NCBI GenBank assembly: GCA_018857735.1 | Contig: JABMCL010002166.1 | Location: 1-64,000, forward strand | Source: Alviniconcha marisindica | Lineage: Eukaryota; Mollusca; Gastropoda; Provannidae | Direction: 5' to 3' | DNA: 64,000 bases | In this document: positions 1 to 53,264 of the stretch, piece after piece | How the letters are laid out: the number at the start of each line of letters is the position of its first letter | Numbering within the stretch: position 1 is the stretch's first letter | Notes under the pieces: generated by a model | The model's database searches: none | The model's input: only the letters and a program-made list of their open reading frames with translations | Told to the model about the DNA's origin: nothing | Translations under genes and position numbers: made by a program

Positions 1-783
1 ACAAAAACAAAAAAAAAACAAAAAACAAAACAACAACAAAAGTCTTCGCCTTTATGTTTTATCAACTGATTATTACAGAATTAATGTAAATGATTATGAA
101 TGGAGGGCAGTTCATGATTATGAACACCATGCCTCATTTCATATGCACTTATGGTGAGACAGCCTGTTCCACCCGTAAATGAGTATGATTATGAATGCAA
201 GGCATGAACACCATGCCTCATTTCAACTGTCCTTATGGTGAGTAAGCCTGGTTACCCCCCCACACACACACACACACACCCACCCCCTACCCCCATTCCC
301 CCCACCCACCCCCGGACACACCCACCCACAAATGAACCAATGAAGAAGACCTATGAATCACGACATTAAAATCAAAAAGTGAAGTCATAGGTCTGCATGC
401 AACTGAGGTTCAAAAAATAAATAAAAAACCCAGCAACAACAAAATCCAATAACCCACCCCCCCCCCCAAAAAAAGAAAAAGAAGAAAAAACAACAACAAA
501 CATACACACACACACACCCCAAAAAAAGGAGGAAAAAAAAGACAAGGCAGGAGACAATTTTAGAATTTGTTAGAATGATTATTATAGAATTATTGTAAAT
601 GCCTCATTTCATGTCTACGTATAGTTATTAAAGATTTGATTGATTGGTTGATTGCTTTGTGACTATGTGTGCGTGATTGTGTCTGTGTGTTTGTGTGCGT
701 GACTGTGTATGCATGAGTGTGTGTTCACTGTGTGTGTGATTAAACAATTCAAATTAAAAATATTTAAAAAAAAGATATAGAAC

Positions 784-784
<1 letters not shown>
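1..784. other. Non-coding flank, simple-sequence rich
   Basis: No gene is visible. A short phrase around 'gaacaccatgcctcatttc' occurs near 121 and again near 207, with a shorter relic near 600. The rest is CA, C and A runs. Open frames here are low-complexity. Confidence 0.6.

Positions 785-785
<1 letters not shown>

Positions 786-878
<93 letters not shown>
786..878. repeat. (GT)n microsatellite
   Basis: An uninterrupted GT dinucleotide run of about 93 bases. It creates spurious Met-Cys-Val open frames on the + strand. Confidence 0.97.
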
Positions 879-879
<1 letters not shown>

Positions 880-959
880 CCTGACTATGTGTGCGTGTAT
901 GACTGAGTGTGTGTGCGTGACTGTGTGTGTGTGTTGTGTGTGTGTGACTGTGTGTCTGC

Positions 960-1545
960 TTGGAAGGGCGTGGAGAGAGTGGGAAGGGGACGGAAAGAGG
1001 GGAGAAGGGGACGGACAGGGGAAGGGGGACGGGAAAGGGAGGGGCAGGGAAGGAGGGGAGGGGGAAGGAGGAAAGGGGAAGGGGGCAGGAAAGGGGGAAG
1101 GGGGGGCAGGGGAAGGAGGGGAAGGGGGAAGGGGGGGAAGGGAAGGGGCAGGGAAAGGGGAAGTGCGGTGGGGAAAGGGGGGGGGGGGGCGGGAAAGGGG
1201 AGGGCGGGCGGAAAGGAGGGGGGGGGACAGGGAAGGGGAGCAGGGCAGGAAAAGGGGAGGGGCGGCAGGGAAAGGGAGGGGCGAGGAGGAAGGGGGAGGG
1301 AAGGCAGGGGAAAAGGGAAGGGGGCGGCGGAAGGGGAAGGGGCGGGGGAAAGGAAGGGGCGGGAATGGGAAGGGAGAGAGGGAAGGGGGCGGAAAGGGGA
1401 AGGGGGGGGGAAGGGGAAGGGAAGGGGGGAAGGGGATGGGGGCGGAAAGGGGAGGGGAAGGGGGGCGGGAAAGGGAAGGGGAAGGGGGGCGGAAAAGGCC
1501 GGGAGGGAAAGGGGAAGGGGGACGGGGGAAAGGAAAAAGGGGACG
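960..1545. repeat. Polypurine (G/A) tract of about 0.6 kb
   Basis: The + strand is almost pure purine, built from variants of GGGAAAGGGG and GGCGGGAAAGG. Pyrimidines are rare and are mostly C in GGGC. Because both strands lack stop-like words, long Gly/Arg/Lys/Glu frames (+) and Pro/Ser/Leu frames (-) appear; these are not genes. The composition could form triplex or G-quadruplex structures (inference). Confidence 0.9.
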
Positions 1546-1824
1546 ACGGTGTTGGTCAGTAGAGGGCGGGGTGGGAAAGTGAAGAACTGATCGTCTAAAG
1601 TCGTGCGTTGTGAAAGATCTGTCACAATGCGTACTTTCGCTTGGAATATGTAGTTAAATTTGTGTAACCGGTATTTGGTGATCCGAGGCTGGACAAAACT
1701 GAATCGATTGTGTCAAGGTAGTAAATGTGCTGCTAGACTCACTTAAATCTCACTTCAAGGCTTGCAGGCAGTAGCAAATTTGTGTTGCTGATGCAGCTGC
1801 AATCTGGCACTTTGCAGTCACAAC

Positions 1825-1827
<3 letters not shown>
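1546..1827. other. Non-coding flank, nothing recognised
   Basis: About 280 bases of ordinary-composition sequence between two simple repeats. I see no gene or element. Confidence 0.5.
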
Positions 1828-1995
<168 letters not shown>

Positions 1996-2029
1996 GTTTA
2001 TTCATGACACTTTACTGCCGTGTTTGGCA

Positions 2030-2190
2030 ACATCTTTACACGGTGTCCACTGAGAAACTCCTGAACAAATTCGATCAGGAAAAACGACGAAAAATGAGAT
2101 GGAAAGCCACTAATCTGTTTTTGGTTAAGCTATGTTCTTTTTCTGTCCAGTGCTTGCAAGTATGTCGGCATGACAATGACGTACAATAGG
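2030..2190. repeat. Dispersed repeat fragment (copy near 4970-5090)
   Basis: Sequence around 'aaaaatgagatggaaagcca' and 'tgtccagtgcttg' recurs, diverged, at about 4975-5085 in NCSTN intron 1. The family is not identified. Confidence 0.45.
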
Positions 2191-2379
2191 TGATGTAATG
2201 AATATTACATGACGTAAAACTCAAATGGCACGGAATCCTGTTTCAGATTATTTAAAAAAAAAAAAAATCCCTTCATATATGTGAGTCCATGCATATAGGT
2301 CCATGACTAAACCACTGCCACTGAGTCCCTCCGGCACTGATGCGTTTATACCAGATACCTGATGATGTACAACGTACCC

Positions 2380-2380
<1 letters not shown>

Positions 2381-2460
<80 letters not shown>

Positions 2461-2474
2461 TATATATATATATA

Positions 2475-2526
<52 letters not shown>
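2381..2526. repeat. Compound (CA)n-(TA)n-(GA)n microsatellite
   Basis: CA from about 2381 to 2427, TA to about 2474, then GA from about 2480 to 2526. Confidence 0.95.
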
Positions 2527-2528
<2 letters not shown>

Positions 2529-2533
2529 ACAAA

Positions 2534-2595
2534 GTCCAAGCATGTCTTGGTTTGAAAACTTTACTCCAAATTTTCAGCTGAGCCTTTCGAGAGAG

Positions 2596-2626
<31 letters not shown>

Positions 2627-2699
2627 TAACAAGTCCAAGCATGTCAGTCTTGGTTTGAAAACTTTTACTCCAAATTTTCGCCCATCGTGGGGCTTTTTC

Positions 2700-2778
<79 letters not shown>

Positions 2779-2847
2779 AGTCCAAGCATGTCAGTCTTGG
2801 TTTGAAAACTTTTACTCCAAATTTTCGCCCATCGTGGGACTTTTTCA
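2534..2847. repeat. Three ~67-bp units separated by (GA)n tracts
   Basis: A unit beginning 'tccaagcatgtc' and running through 'ggtttgaaaactttt' and 'ccaaattttcgcccatcgtg' occurs at about 2534-2588 (degenerate), 2632-2702 and 2780-2847. (GA)n runs of very different length lie between the copies. The shared flanks suggest one microsatellite with its flank was duplicated. Confidence 0.85.
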
Positions 2848-3373
2848 AGGCCTGCCCGGTCGGCTTGACTGATTTCTACATACAGACATGTATACAGAAC
2901 ATGTGTGCAATGGCGGAACAAAAGTACAATACTCTCCTTTTGTGCCATGTCTTTATAATGTCTCATAATCAGTGGGAGGTGTAACCGGCGTAGGCTGTTG
3001 CGCTGATCTCTCCGCGCAAATTGTTGCGAATAACTAACTGAAATACCAAAGATTCATTACTGCATTTCATGAGAAGTTCGCCGCGTGTGTTCCAGTGAAG
3101 TTATCTGTATGAAGTCAGCTTAAGTTTCACTGAGTAGGGTTGCCGTCTGGGTGTTTTGACCCTCATGTCGGTGCAATGCCCCCACCCCCCCCCCCCCACA
3201 CACACACACACGGGCACACTGACACTTGCACACATGTACACATATGATATACGCACTTGTTCGTCCTTTCCTTTCAACAGGCAGGGGAGTTAAGGCGACA
3301 CGTAAACGATTTACTGACGAAAGAGTTTACTCCCTTGAACAACCAGGAAAAAAAGGCAGAAAAGGAAACCAAG
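2848..3373 (+). other. Immediate 5' flank / 5' UTR of nicastrin
   Basis: About 500 bases before the NCSTN start. A poly-C/(CA)n stretch lies at 3180-3210. The sequence 'tcctttcctttcaacag' ending about 3282 looks like a splice acceptor, so the 5' UTR may be spliced, with 3283-3373 as its last part. The frame of the start codon stays open upstream to an ATG at 3257. I see no TATA box I would defend. Confidence 0.4.
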
Positions 3374-46337
<42,964 letters not shown>

Positions 46338-46489
46338 AACGGACTTTTCTGCACGGCTGTCGGGGTCATTTTGCTCTGTTGCTAAGCAAGCAGTCACTGT
46401 GGAAACGGGTGTCAAGGCCAAGCAGCCTAATGGAAACCAAGAAACAGAATGATTTGCTCCATCATTTTTTTTTAAAAATCCAATGTTAA

Positions 46490-46985
46490 AACTGAATGCT
46501 TGGGGGATGGTGGTGGGTTGGTGGGTGTGGGGAAGGGGGTGTTGGGTGTGTGTGGGGGGGGGGGGGGGGGGGGGGGCAAAGCTAAATAATGCACTGATAG
46601 TGAAATAACATGCCCGTATTCACATCATCCTCTGGATTTGTTATGCTTGGAGGGTGGTGGTGAGGGGTGTGGGGGGAGAGGGAGGGTGGTGGTGAGGGGT
46701 GTGGGGGGAGAGGGATGGGGGTTGGGGGGGGGGGGGTAGCTAAATAATGCACTGATATTGAAATAACATGCCCGTATTCACATCATACTCTGGATTTGTT
46801 AATGTTATGCTTGGGGGATGGTGGTGAGGGGTGTGGGGGGAGAGGGATGGGGGGGGGGGGGTAGCTAAATAATGCACTGATAGTGAAATAACATGCCCGT
46901 ATTCGCATCATACTCTGGATTTGTTAAAACTTAATGATTTGGGGATGGTGATTGGGGGGAGGGGGGGGGGGGGGGGGGGGACTAA
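46490..46985. repeat. ~115-160-bp tandem repeat with long G runs, four units
   Basis: Each unit has 'gctaaataatgcactgatag', 'tgaaataacatgcccgtatt' and 'ctctggatttgtta' plus a G/T tract of variable length. It starts about 150 bases after the 16b stop, so it may lie in the 3' UTR. Confidence 0.9.
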
Positions 46986-47287
46986 ATAATGTACTGATAT
47001 TGAAATAACATGCCTGTATTCATATCGCACTCTGCATTCGTTTCTCTCATTCAGCTCCCTGAGTTTTCTGTTTGCCAACACCCACGTAAGTCTTGAAAAT
47101 TTGGAGAGGGAGACTAAAAATTGCTGAAACACTTGCAGCCACACCACTGTTTGGACACACAAAAGTACTGCACGCATTGATAGGAATGGGTATCGCTGCT
47201 TTTGTGGTGCTGTGCCTTTCTCGGCCTCAGGTGAGGTGACATGAATTTTCCACGAGGGACAAAGAAGTACTAAACTGGCAGCCATAC

Positions 47288-47788
47288 CACTATTATTATT
47301 CACAGCTTTTATATATAGCGCTACTCTCTGCTCTCGGGCAGACTCACTGCGCACATGTCGCGTGTGATTCTGAACGAGTGACGGCAGCCTTTTATAGCGC
47401 GTATTATTATTCATATCCACGGAAGCGGTGTACTGATAGCGCTCTTTGGTTGTTGCATGGCTGGTGCCACGTGAAATGCTGCCGCAACGGCGCAGGTTCT
47501 GTGTACGCCATTCAGCCATGCACCAGGTTCCGGTGTCGCTTCATTCAAAGCCACATAGGTAGGGTGTATGCGTGTTTAGCTGTAACCTGCCACCTGCGCT
47601 TCTGGCAGAACGACCGGGATCTTTTACGCGCCACCGCGGTAACACGGGGGGGGTGGAACGGCTACCGAAATAAGAGTCAGCACAGAACGTTGACCCCGGA
47701 GAAGAAACTTCTCCCGCCGCTCCTGCCGGGTCTTGAACCCGGGACCTTTCGATCAGGAGTCCGACGCTCCAACCACTGAGCTATCCCC
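47288..47788 (-). mobile_element. tRNA-derived SINE, family D, near full length
   Basis: On the - strand the head begins GGGGATAGCTCAGTGGTTGG (RNA polymerase III A box) and has GGTCCCGGGTTCAAGACCC (B box) about 35 bases on. The body includes 'ggcaggttacagctaaacac'. The 3' part ends near 'gcgctatatataaaagctg'. Length about 500. Related copies: 50700-51210 (-), 27770-28105 (+), 60655-60780 (+, tail only). Confidence 0.9.
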
Positions 47789-48640
47789 CTACCCCCACTG
47801 TTGGACACACGGAAGTGCTGCACGCACTGGTAGGAATGGGTAGCGCTGCTCCTGGGACTGCTGTGCCTTACCCAGCCTCAGATGAAGCTGCCCAGATTTC
47901 CACTAGGGGACAATGAAGCACATCATCTGCTGTCGAGAGAACGCAGAGCTGCGGTCTGGAAGTGTAGCGCACAGACGGCGTGTTTGGAGAGATAATGACA
48001 GTGACATTCTGATCCAAGTCTGGTTCAGATTACAGATGCTGATGCAGCGACCTGGGTCCCGCAGGAGCGGAGTGTGGGCTTGGCCCTGGCCGTAGTACCT
48101 GGGTCCTGCAGGAGCGGAGTGTGGGCTCGGCCCTGACCGTAGTTTAAACGGCCCCATTTATATATAAAAAATGAAGTGAAGCCATTTTTAAAATCGAATT
48201 TTGCTGGGATACGGATGTCAAACAATTTTTTGGATTTTTTTAAAGTAAGAAATGAAAGGGATATAAAATGGAGAAGTCTTGTGTGTGAATTCTGTTACAG
48301 TTTGTCCCTAATATGTCAACCCAACATCCGAGGACATGAAGCCCCACACCATCATCATATAAATTCTGTTATGCCAGCGTCTGATATTTCTTGGTTTCGT
48401 TTGTCATACTTTCACACAGTTGGGAATAGAGTCCTGAGATTACTAGGAAGTTGTCCACCATGTGTAATGGTACTAGAAATCCATGCTTTTCCGTTGTCTG
48501 TTTGTTTGTTTGGTGTTTCTTTTAATGTGTTTGGCCTTGGCACCGTACCTCATGTAGTTCTTGCTGAAATCTGTGAAACAGTATTTGTTTATATTCCTGT
48601 GTTCTGTTAAAGGCGTTGTCAGCTCTTTCAACATCAGCAA
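47789..48640. other. Intergenic, little recognised
   Basis: Two 48-base units at 48049-48143 ('gagcggagtgtgggct', 'ggccctg.ccgtagt') and a short family A relic at about 48300-48345 ('gtccctaatatgtcaac', 'gaggacatgaagc'). Otherwise plain. Confidence 0.55.
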
Positions 48641-48915
48641 CAACAACAACTCACTACTAATGTTGTTTTAGGTGTATTTTGAGTCTTGTCTTGCTACTGT
48701 TGTTTTAGGTGTGTTTTGAGTCATGTCTTGCTAGTGTTGTTTTAGGTGTGTTTTGAGTCATGTCTTGCAAGTGTTGTTTTAGGTGTATCCTGAGTCATGT
48801 CTCGCTAGTGTTGTTTTATGTGTATTCTGAGTCATGTCTCGCTAGTGTTGTTTTAGGTGTATTCTGAGTCATGTCTCGCTAGTGTTGTTTTCGGTGTATT
48901 CTGAGTCTGTTTAAG
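48640..48915. repeat. ~38-bp tandem repeat, about seven units
   Basis: Unit: 'gttgttttaggtgtattctg', 'agtcatgtctcgctagt'. Each unit has a 'gttttag|gt' phrase. Confidence 0.92.
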
Positions 48916-49027
48916 GTTATTTTGAGTCTTGTCTTTCTTGCTTTATGTCTGTATCACTTGCGTGGTGCAGACTTATTTTCAGTGGCAGAATTGTAGTGTT
49001 TTATATTTTGTAGCTGCATTGAATGAC

Positions 49028-49031
<4 letters not shown>

Positions 49032-49087
<56 letters not shown>
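49032..49087. repeat. (TA)n microsatellite
   Basis: Perfect TA run. Sequence from 49088 to 49920 holds (GT)n/(GTCT) at 49600-49705 and nothing else I recognise. Confidence 0.95.
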
Positions 49088-49089
<2 letters not shown>

Positions 49090-49920
49090 TAATCACATTC
49101 TCAGTTAAATATTCTGTCACTTGCGCACTCACACAGTGTATGTTGGATGTTTGGTGTCTCTTTTTATTTGATTTTTTTTCTGCAAAACTTTAAGGATTCT
49201 TTTGAAACGTGATGCTTGTTGTAATACTGTAACTATGCTGTCACAGCTGTTGTGGGAACCTCAGAAAAGAAACCTCTAGGACAGAAATTCGCTTGACGCC
49301 GAGCGGTTTAAGACGTCCCTTTGGCACTGCTTTCTTGGTGTTTTTGTTCCTTTGGGACACAGTTCAGGGCAGAAGCCATTTTGTGGGTCTCAGTTGCCGG
49401 GGCTATGTATAATTCTGTAAACGGAGCAGTGCTGCCTGTTTGCTGCGTGAGTACAGCTTTGACCAAGTGTGGATGCGGGTATGGTCTGGTTGTCGACCAG
49501 TTGCTTTTTACATCAGATAATGGTGTCTTTTTGAAATTTTTATCCCTCTTCTGCATGATGTACATACATAGCAACTTTCATCCGTGTTAAGTTTAGGGGT
49601 GTGTGCGTTGGTGTGTGTGTGTGTGTGTGTGAACATGCTTCTGTGTGTGTGTCTGTGCGTGTGTGCTTGTGTCTGTGCGTGTGTGCTTGTGTCTGTGTGT
49701 GTGCTTTGCATGTGTATTTTATAAAGTAAAATTGCCACTGCTGTACTGTATATATATATATATACACCTTTGACTGAAGCCGACACATGAGGGATACTTG
49801 TACACCATTGGAGATGGCACATTTTGTAAGGACGTTTCAAGCTGTGCAATACAGCAAGAGATCCCGTCTAACCTCATCTAATGACCAATACTATCAAAGT
49901 TCCCAGGATGTGCTAGACCA

Positions 49921-50345
49921 ATGGGGGGGGGGGGGGGGGGGGGGTCTTATAGAATCACAACACTGTGGGGGGGGGGGTGCAGGGTCTAGTCACAAGAATG
50001 GGGGGGGGGGGGGGGCACGGTTGCAAGGTTTTAAAGACGTTTGGGGGGGGGGGGGCGGAAGTCTTAGAGATAAATGGAAGGTCATAGTCACGGGGGGGGG
50101 GGGGGGGGGGGCAAGGTTTTAAAGAAATAAGATGTGGGGTGATGGTCTTATAGTAGTCGCAAAACAAGGGGGTAGGGTCTTACTCATAGTCACAAGAGCG
50201 GAGGCATGGTTTTAAAGAAGTCAGAAGATGTGGGGTGGGGGCTGTCTTATGCAAGTCACAAGACTAGGGTGCAAGGTCTTGAAGAAGTCACAGCGTGGGG
50301 ATGGGGGCGGGCGGCACAGTAAACGTCACAAGACGGGTGCAAAAT
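49921..50345. repeat. G-run tandem repeat (~65 bp units)
   Basis: Six to eight units: a G run of 10-22, then 'ggttttaaagaagtca' or 'gtcttatagaagtcacaa'. Some G runs have decayed to the right. Confidence 0.88.
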
Positions 50346-50695
50346 GTGACAAACATATGACAAAAGCACGACAATTGTATGACAAGACTAGTGCCCAAAT
50401 GTGAGGTATAAACTTGTGATCTTCTGTAAGAAACCTAGTATGTGCGTTTGAACTTTTGGATGGCGTTATTTGATGGGCGCGATTGTGCATGGTCTCGTGT
50501 TCGATTCAGATGTCCTGTGTTTACAGTTCCGAGATGTTCACCACTGACTTTGTACAAGCTTTGCCCAAGTTTTGGAATGGTGTGATGTAGATGTTTACTG
50601 CTGTGAACTACTACTACTGCTAGTCAGTGTAAAAAGGGAAAAAAGTCTACTTATTTACATTTATAATTAAAGATCCTCTATATTCTTAAGATACA
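50346..50695 (+). other. Intergenic, possible transcript 3' end
   Basis: AT-rich sequence with ATTAAA near 50666. No gene recognised. Confidence 0.35.
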
Positions 50696-50699
50696 TTCT

Positions 50700-51210
50700 G
50701 TGTGCGTTTATTATTATTGATAGCTTGTATATGGCGCTGTTCTCGGCTCTCGAGCAGACTCAATGCACTCTTGTCGTACGTCGTTGTGAATGAGAGTGAC
50801 CGTATGCTTTTGTAGTGTTTAAAAAAAAACAAATCCACCGAAGTGGTGTTCTGACAGCACTGTTTGGTTGTTGCACGTCTGGGGACACATGAAACTGCTG
50901 TCATCTCGGCGCATATTCTGTGCACACCATACAACCATGCACCAGTTTACAGTGTCATTTCATTCAAAGCCACATAGGTAGGCTAGGGTGCATGTGTGTT
51001 TAGCCGTAACCTGCCACCTGCACTTTTGACAGAATGACCAGGATCTTTTACAGGCTGCTGCGGTAACACGGCGGTGAAACGGATACTAAAATCAAATCAG
51101 CACAGAAAGTTGACCCTGGAGAAGAAAATTCTCCCGCCACTCCTGCAGGGACTCGAACTCGTGACCTTTTAGTCAGGAGCCCAGCCGCTCTAATCGCTGA
51201 GCTATCCTTG
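50700..51210 (-). mobile_element. tRNA-derived SINE, family D, second copy
   Basis: - strand head AAGGATAGCTCAGCGATTAG (A box) with GGTCACGAGTTCGAGTCCC (a near-consensus B box), then the same body as 47288-47788 in the same orientation. The two copies differ by roughly 15-20 percent by eye. Confidence 0.9.
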
Positions 51211-51283
51211 CTGCCTTTCGTGGGGCTGGGGGCTTACCCCAGCACCCTGTCCTGAAGATTCTATAGTATTGTACAGTGAAGTC

Positions 51284-51289
51284 AATAAA
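51284..51289 (+). promoter_or_regulatory. Candidate poly(A) signal AATAAA
   Basis: First canonical AATAAA on the + strand after the 16b stop that I found, 4.9 kb downstream. Ownership is unknown. Confidence 0.25.
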
Positions 51290-51639
51290 TTATGTCCCTT
51301 CCTGTCTGCAGTAAGTTGAACAACATCACGTTTGACATTTTGTTGTCCAGATTTCTCACTCTGATGTACAGTTTTTGTCTCCCCCTTTGTCAGAAACCTT
51401 TTTGTAGAATAAAAGTTGGATATTTTTACATGCTCAGAACCACACTTCGAGCATCGCTTTCCGGCACCTTCCTCCAAAATCTGCCAGATTTGGTTACGCC
51501 ACTGAAGGGGCACTGTTTATATCTGCACAGCTGTCCACCGACGCGGTCAGCACCCTCTGAAAGGTTTGGGTACTGATAAGACTGTGGAAGCAACCTAGTG
51601 CCCAAGCACGCACGTAAACATGAGACACATCCACACCTG

Positions 51640-51890
51640 GTTCAAAAAAAGTTCTGTCTCAATTCAAACGATTTTGGTTTTATTTGAGCTGGCATAAGCA
51701 ACATGGTCGTTATTAAACAAACATCTGATATAATTTGAGTTGCTTGTAACAAACTTACTACTGTCTGAGCACCAACAAAAAACTGCTCATTAGCTGACAG
51801 TTTTCTGGACCTTATGGCGTAACTAAATAGAGCAGTAGTTGAAGGAAGGATGTTGTAAACCGGTGCTTGGAGTTTGGCTCAGAACCTGCC
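51640..51890 (-). repeat. Dispersed repeat, family C, inverted copy
   Basis: 'actgctcattagctgacagt', 'accttatggcgtaact', 'gaaggaaggatgttgtaaac' and 'ggtgcttggagtttg' are the reverse complement of the phrases at 11245-11405 and 28598-28745. Confidence 0.8.
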
Positions 51891-52937
51891 AGGGAAGTAC
51901 TTCAAAAACTGGGTGAGGGCTCTTTTCACTATCATTTTTAGTTTTTCTTCTGCATGTGTGATCTTACAAACTTGCCAGATGAAGGACGTTTCACTGGATG
52001 TTTTTGTCTTTTGCAGTTCTGATTTTATGAGCTTGCCAAATGGAACAACTGTTCACTTGATGGCTTCTGCCAGAGACTACCCCGGTACATATTTTACGTC
52101 TTTGATTCTACTGAATGTATTGATTGGATTTGTCTCCGAATAGTTTCTTGATGAAGTTGATCTCAGCCATCCTCCTTGTGAATACCATCAATAATGTGCA
52201 ACCCCAATGAAATCACTGCGCAGCCTTGATTAGTCTGAATGGCAGAGAAAACTGAAGATTAATTTTTGTTTTGTTTTGAAGTGTAGTCGTTGTGAAGAAA
52301 AAATGTTTGCGCTGCCCAAAACCTCACTGAACACCGAAAGTTTCCGTGGGGGAAAAAAAATGACAACATACTGCTTTGGGTTTCTGTTATAGTCCTGCAG
52401 AGTTTTTTGTTTTGTTTTTGTTTTAATTGGAAGTTTTGTTATTACAGTAGTTGTCCAGCTTTTGTTTTTCATTACCATTCTTTGGTTTGCAGTGTGGTTG
52501 GTGGGAGTGGTGGGGGGGTTGCCGTGCACTGTTGACAAACCTGTTATGTGGCAGAGGATGTTACTTACTGTGAACAGGTTTTTCCTGTGACGCGTGTGGT
52601 AGAGTACGGTACTGACCCTGCCATACCTTCAGACCACCCCAGCTAAACACATTTGATCTGTTTGACCCATTCAGGGTGCCACACCTCTGCAAATCAGCAT
52701 GTATGGGGGATACTGGGCATGTAGTGGTATGCAGAATGAACGCCTGTTGTATGATTTTAATTTTGTGCGTGCGCATGTTTTGATTGAAGGTGGTGATGTT
52801 CCGATGGGTTTTTTTTAGAAAGAAGTTAACAGTAGTTAGTCCGTGTGGGTTTTTTGTGTAAATAGCAGCTGAAGTGAATGCAAGCGAGATCAGGGTTCAT
52901 TTGTAAATTAACATTCCATGTAATTAAATTTGATGTC

Positions 52938-52943
52938 AATAAA
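52938..52943 (+). promoter_or_regulatory. Candidate poly(A) signal AATAAA
   Basis: AATAAA followed within 15-50 bases by T-rich and GT-rich sequence, after an AT-rich stretch that looks like a 3' UTR end. If it belongs to NCSTN 16b the 3' UTR would be about 6.6 kb; it could equally belong to another transcript. Confidence 0.35.
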
Positions 52944-53264
52944 CTGATCGTTATTTTTTACAAAAGCAAGTGTTTCCACTTTTGTTGTTAACTGTTTTCA
53001 CTTTCGCTGGTTTGTTTTTGTTTTCACTTTTGCTGGTTTGTTTCCACTTTGTTGTACCAGTAGCTGTTTCAGTTTTCACTTTTGCTGAGTGGGGGAGGAG
53101 GGAGGGTGTGTGTGGGGGAGGGGGGGGGGGGGGGGGCAACAGCAAGAGATTCTAAGCACAGCACCCTCAGCAAGTGCTCTGTTGTGCTTAAAGAGTGAAG
53201 ACAGTGGAACAGGGTATTAGCCGAAGAATAGATGCATGGTGTCTTAGCCACAGTCATAGAGAAA

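Noticed and set aside
785..1625. Several 200-265-codon frames on both strands
   Set aside because: They arise from (GT)n and a polypurine tract in which stop codons cannot form; no domain or codon bias.
3257..3373. Upstream in-frame ATG as nicastrin start
   Set aside because: It would place 39 charged residues before a typical signal peptide; the ATG at 3374 has a good context and matches the usual family start.
49321..49590. 89-codon frame with hydrophobic stretches
   Set aside because: No homology recognised, no splice or promoter context, and a length expected by chance.
47700..51210. tRNA-like sequences near 47720-47788 and 51140-51210
   Set aside because: A and B boxes are clear, but both are heads of the same ~500-bp repeat and the cloverleaf pairing looks incomplete, so they are SINE heads rather than tRNA genes.
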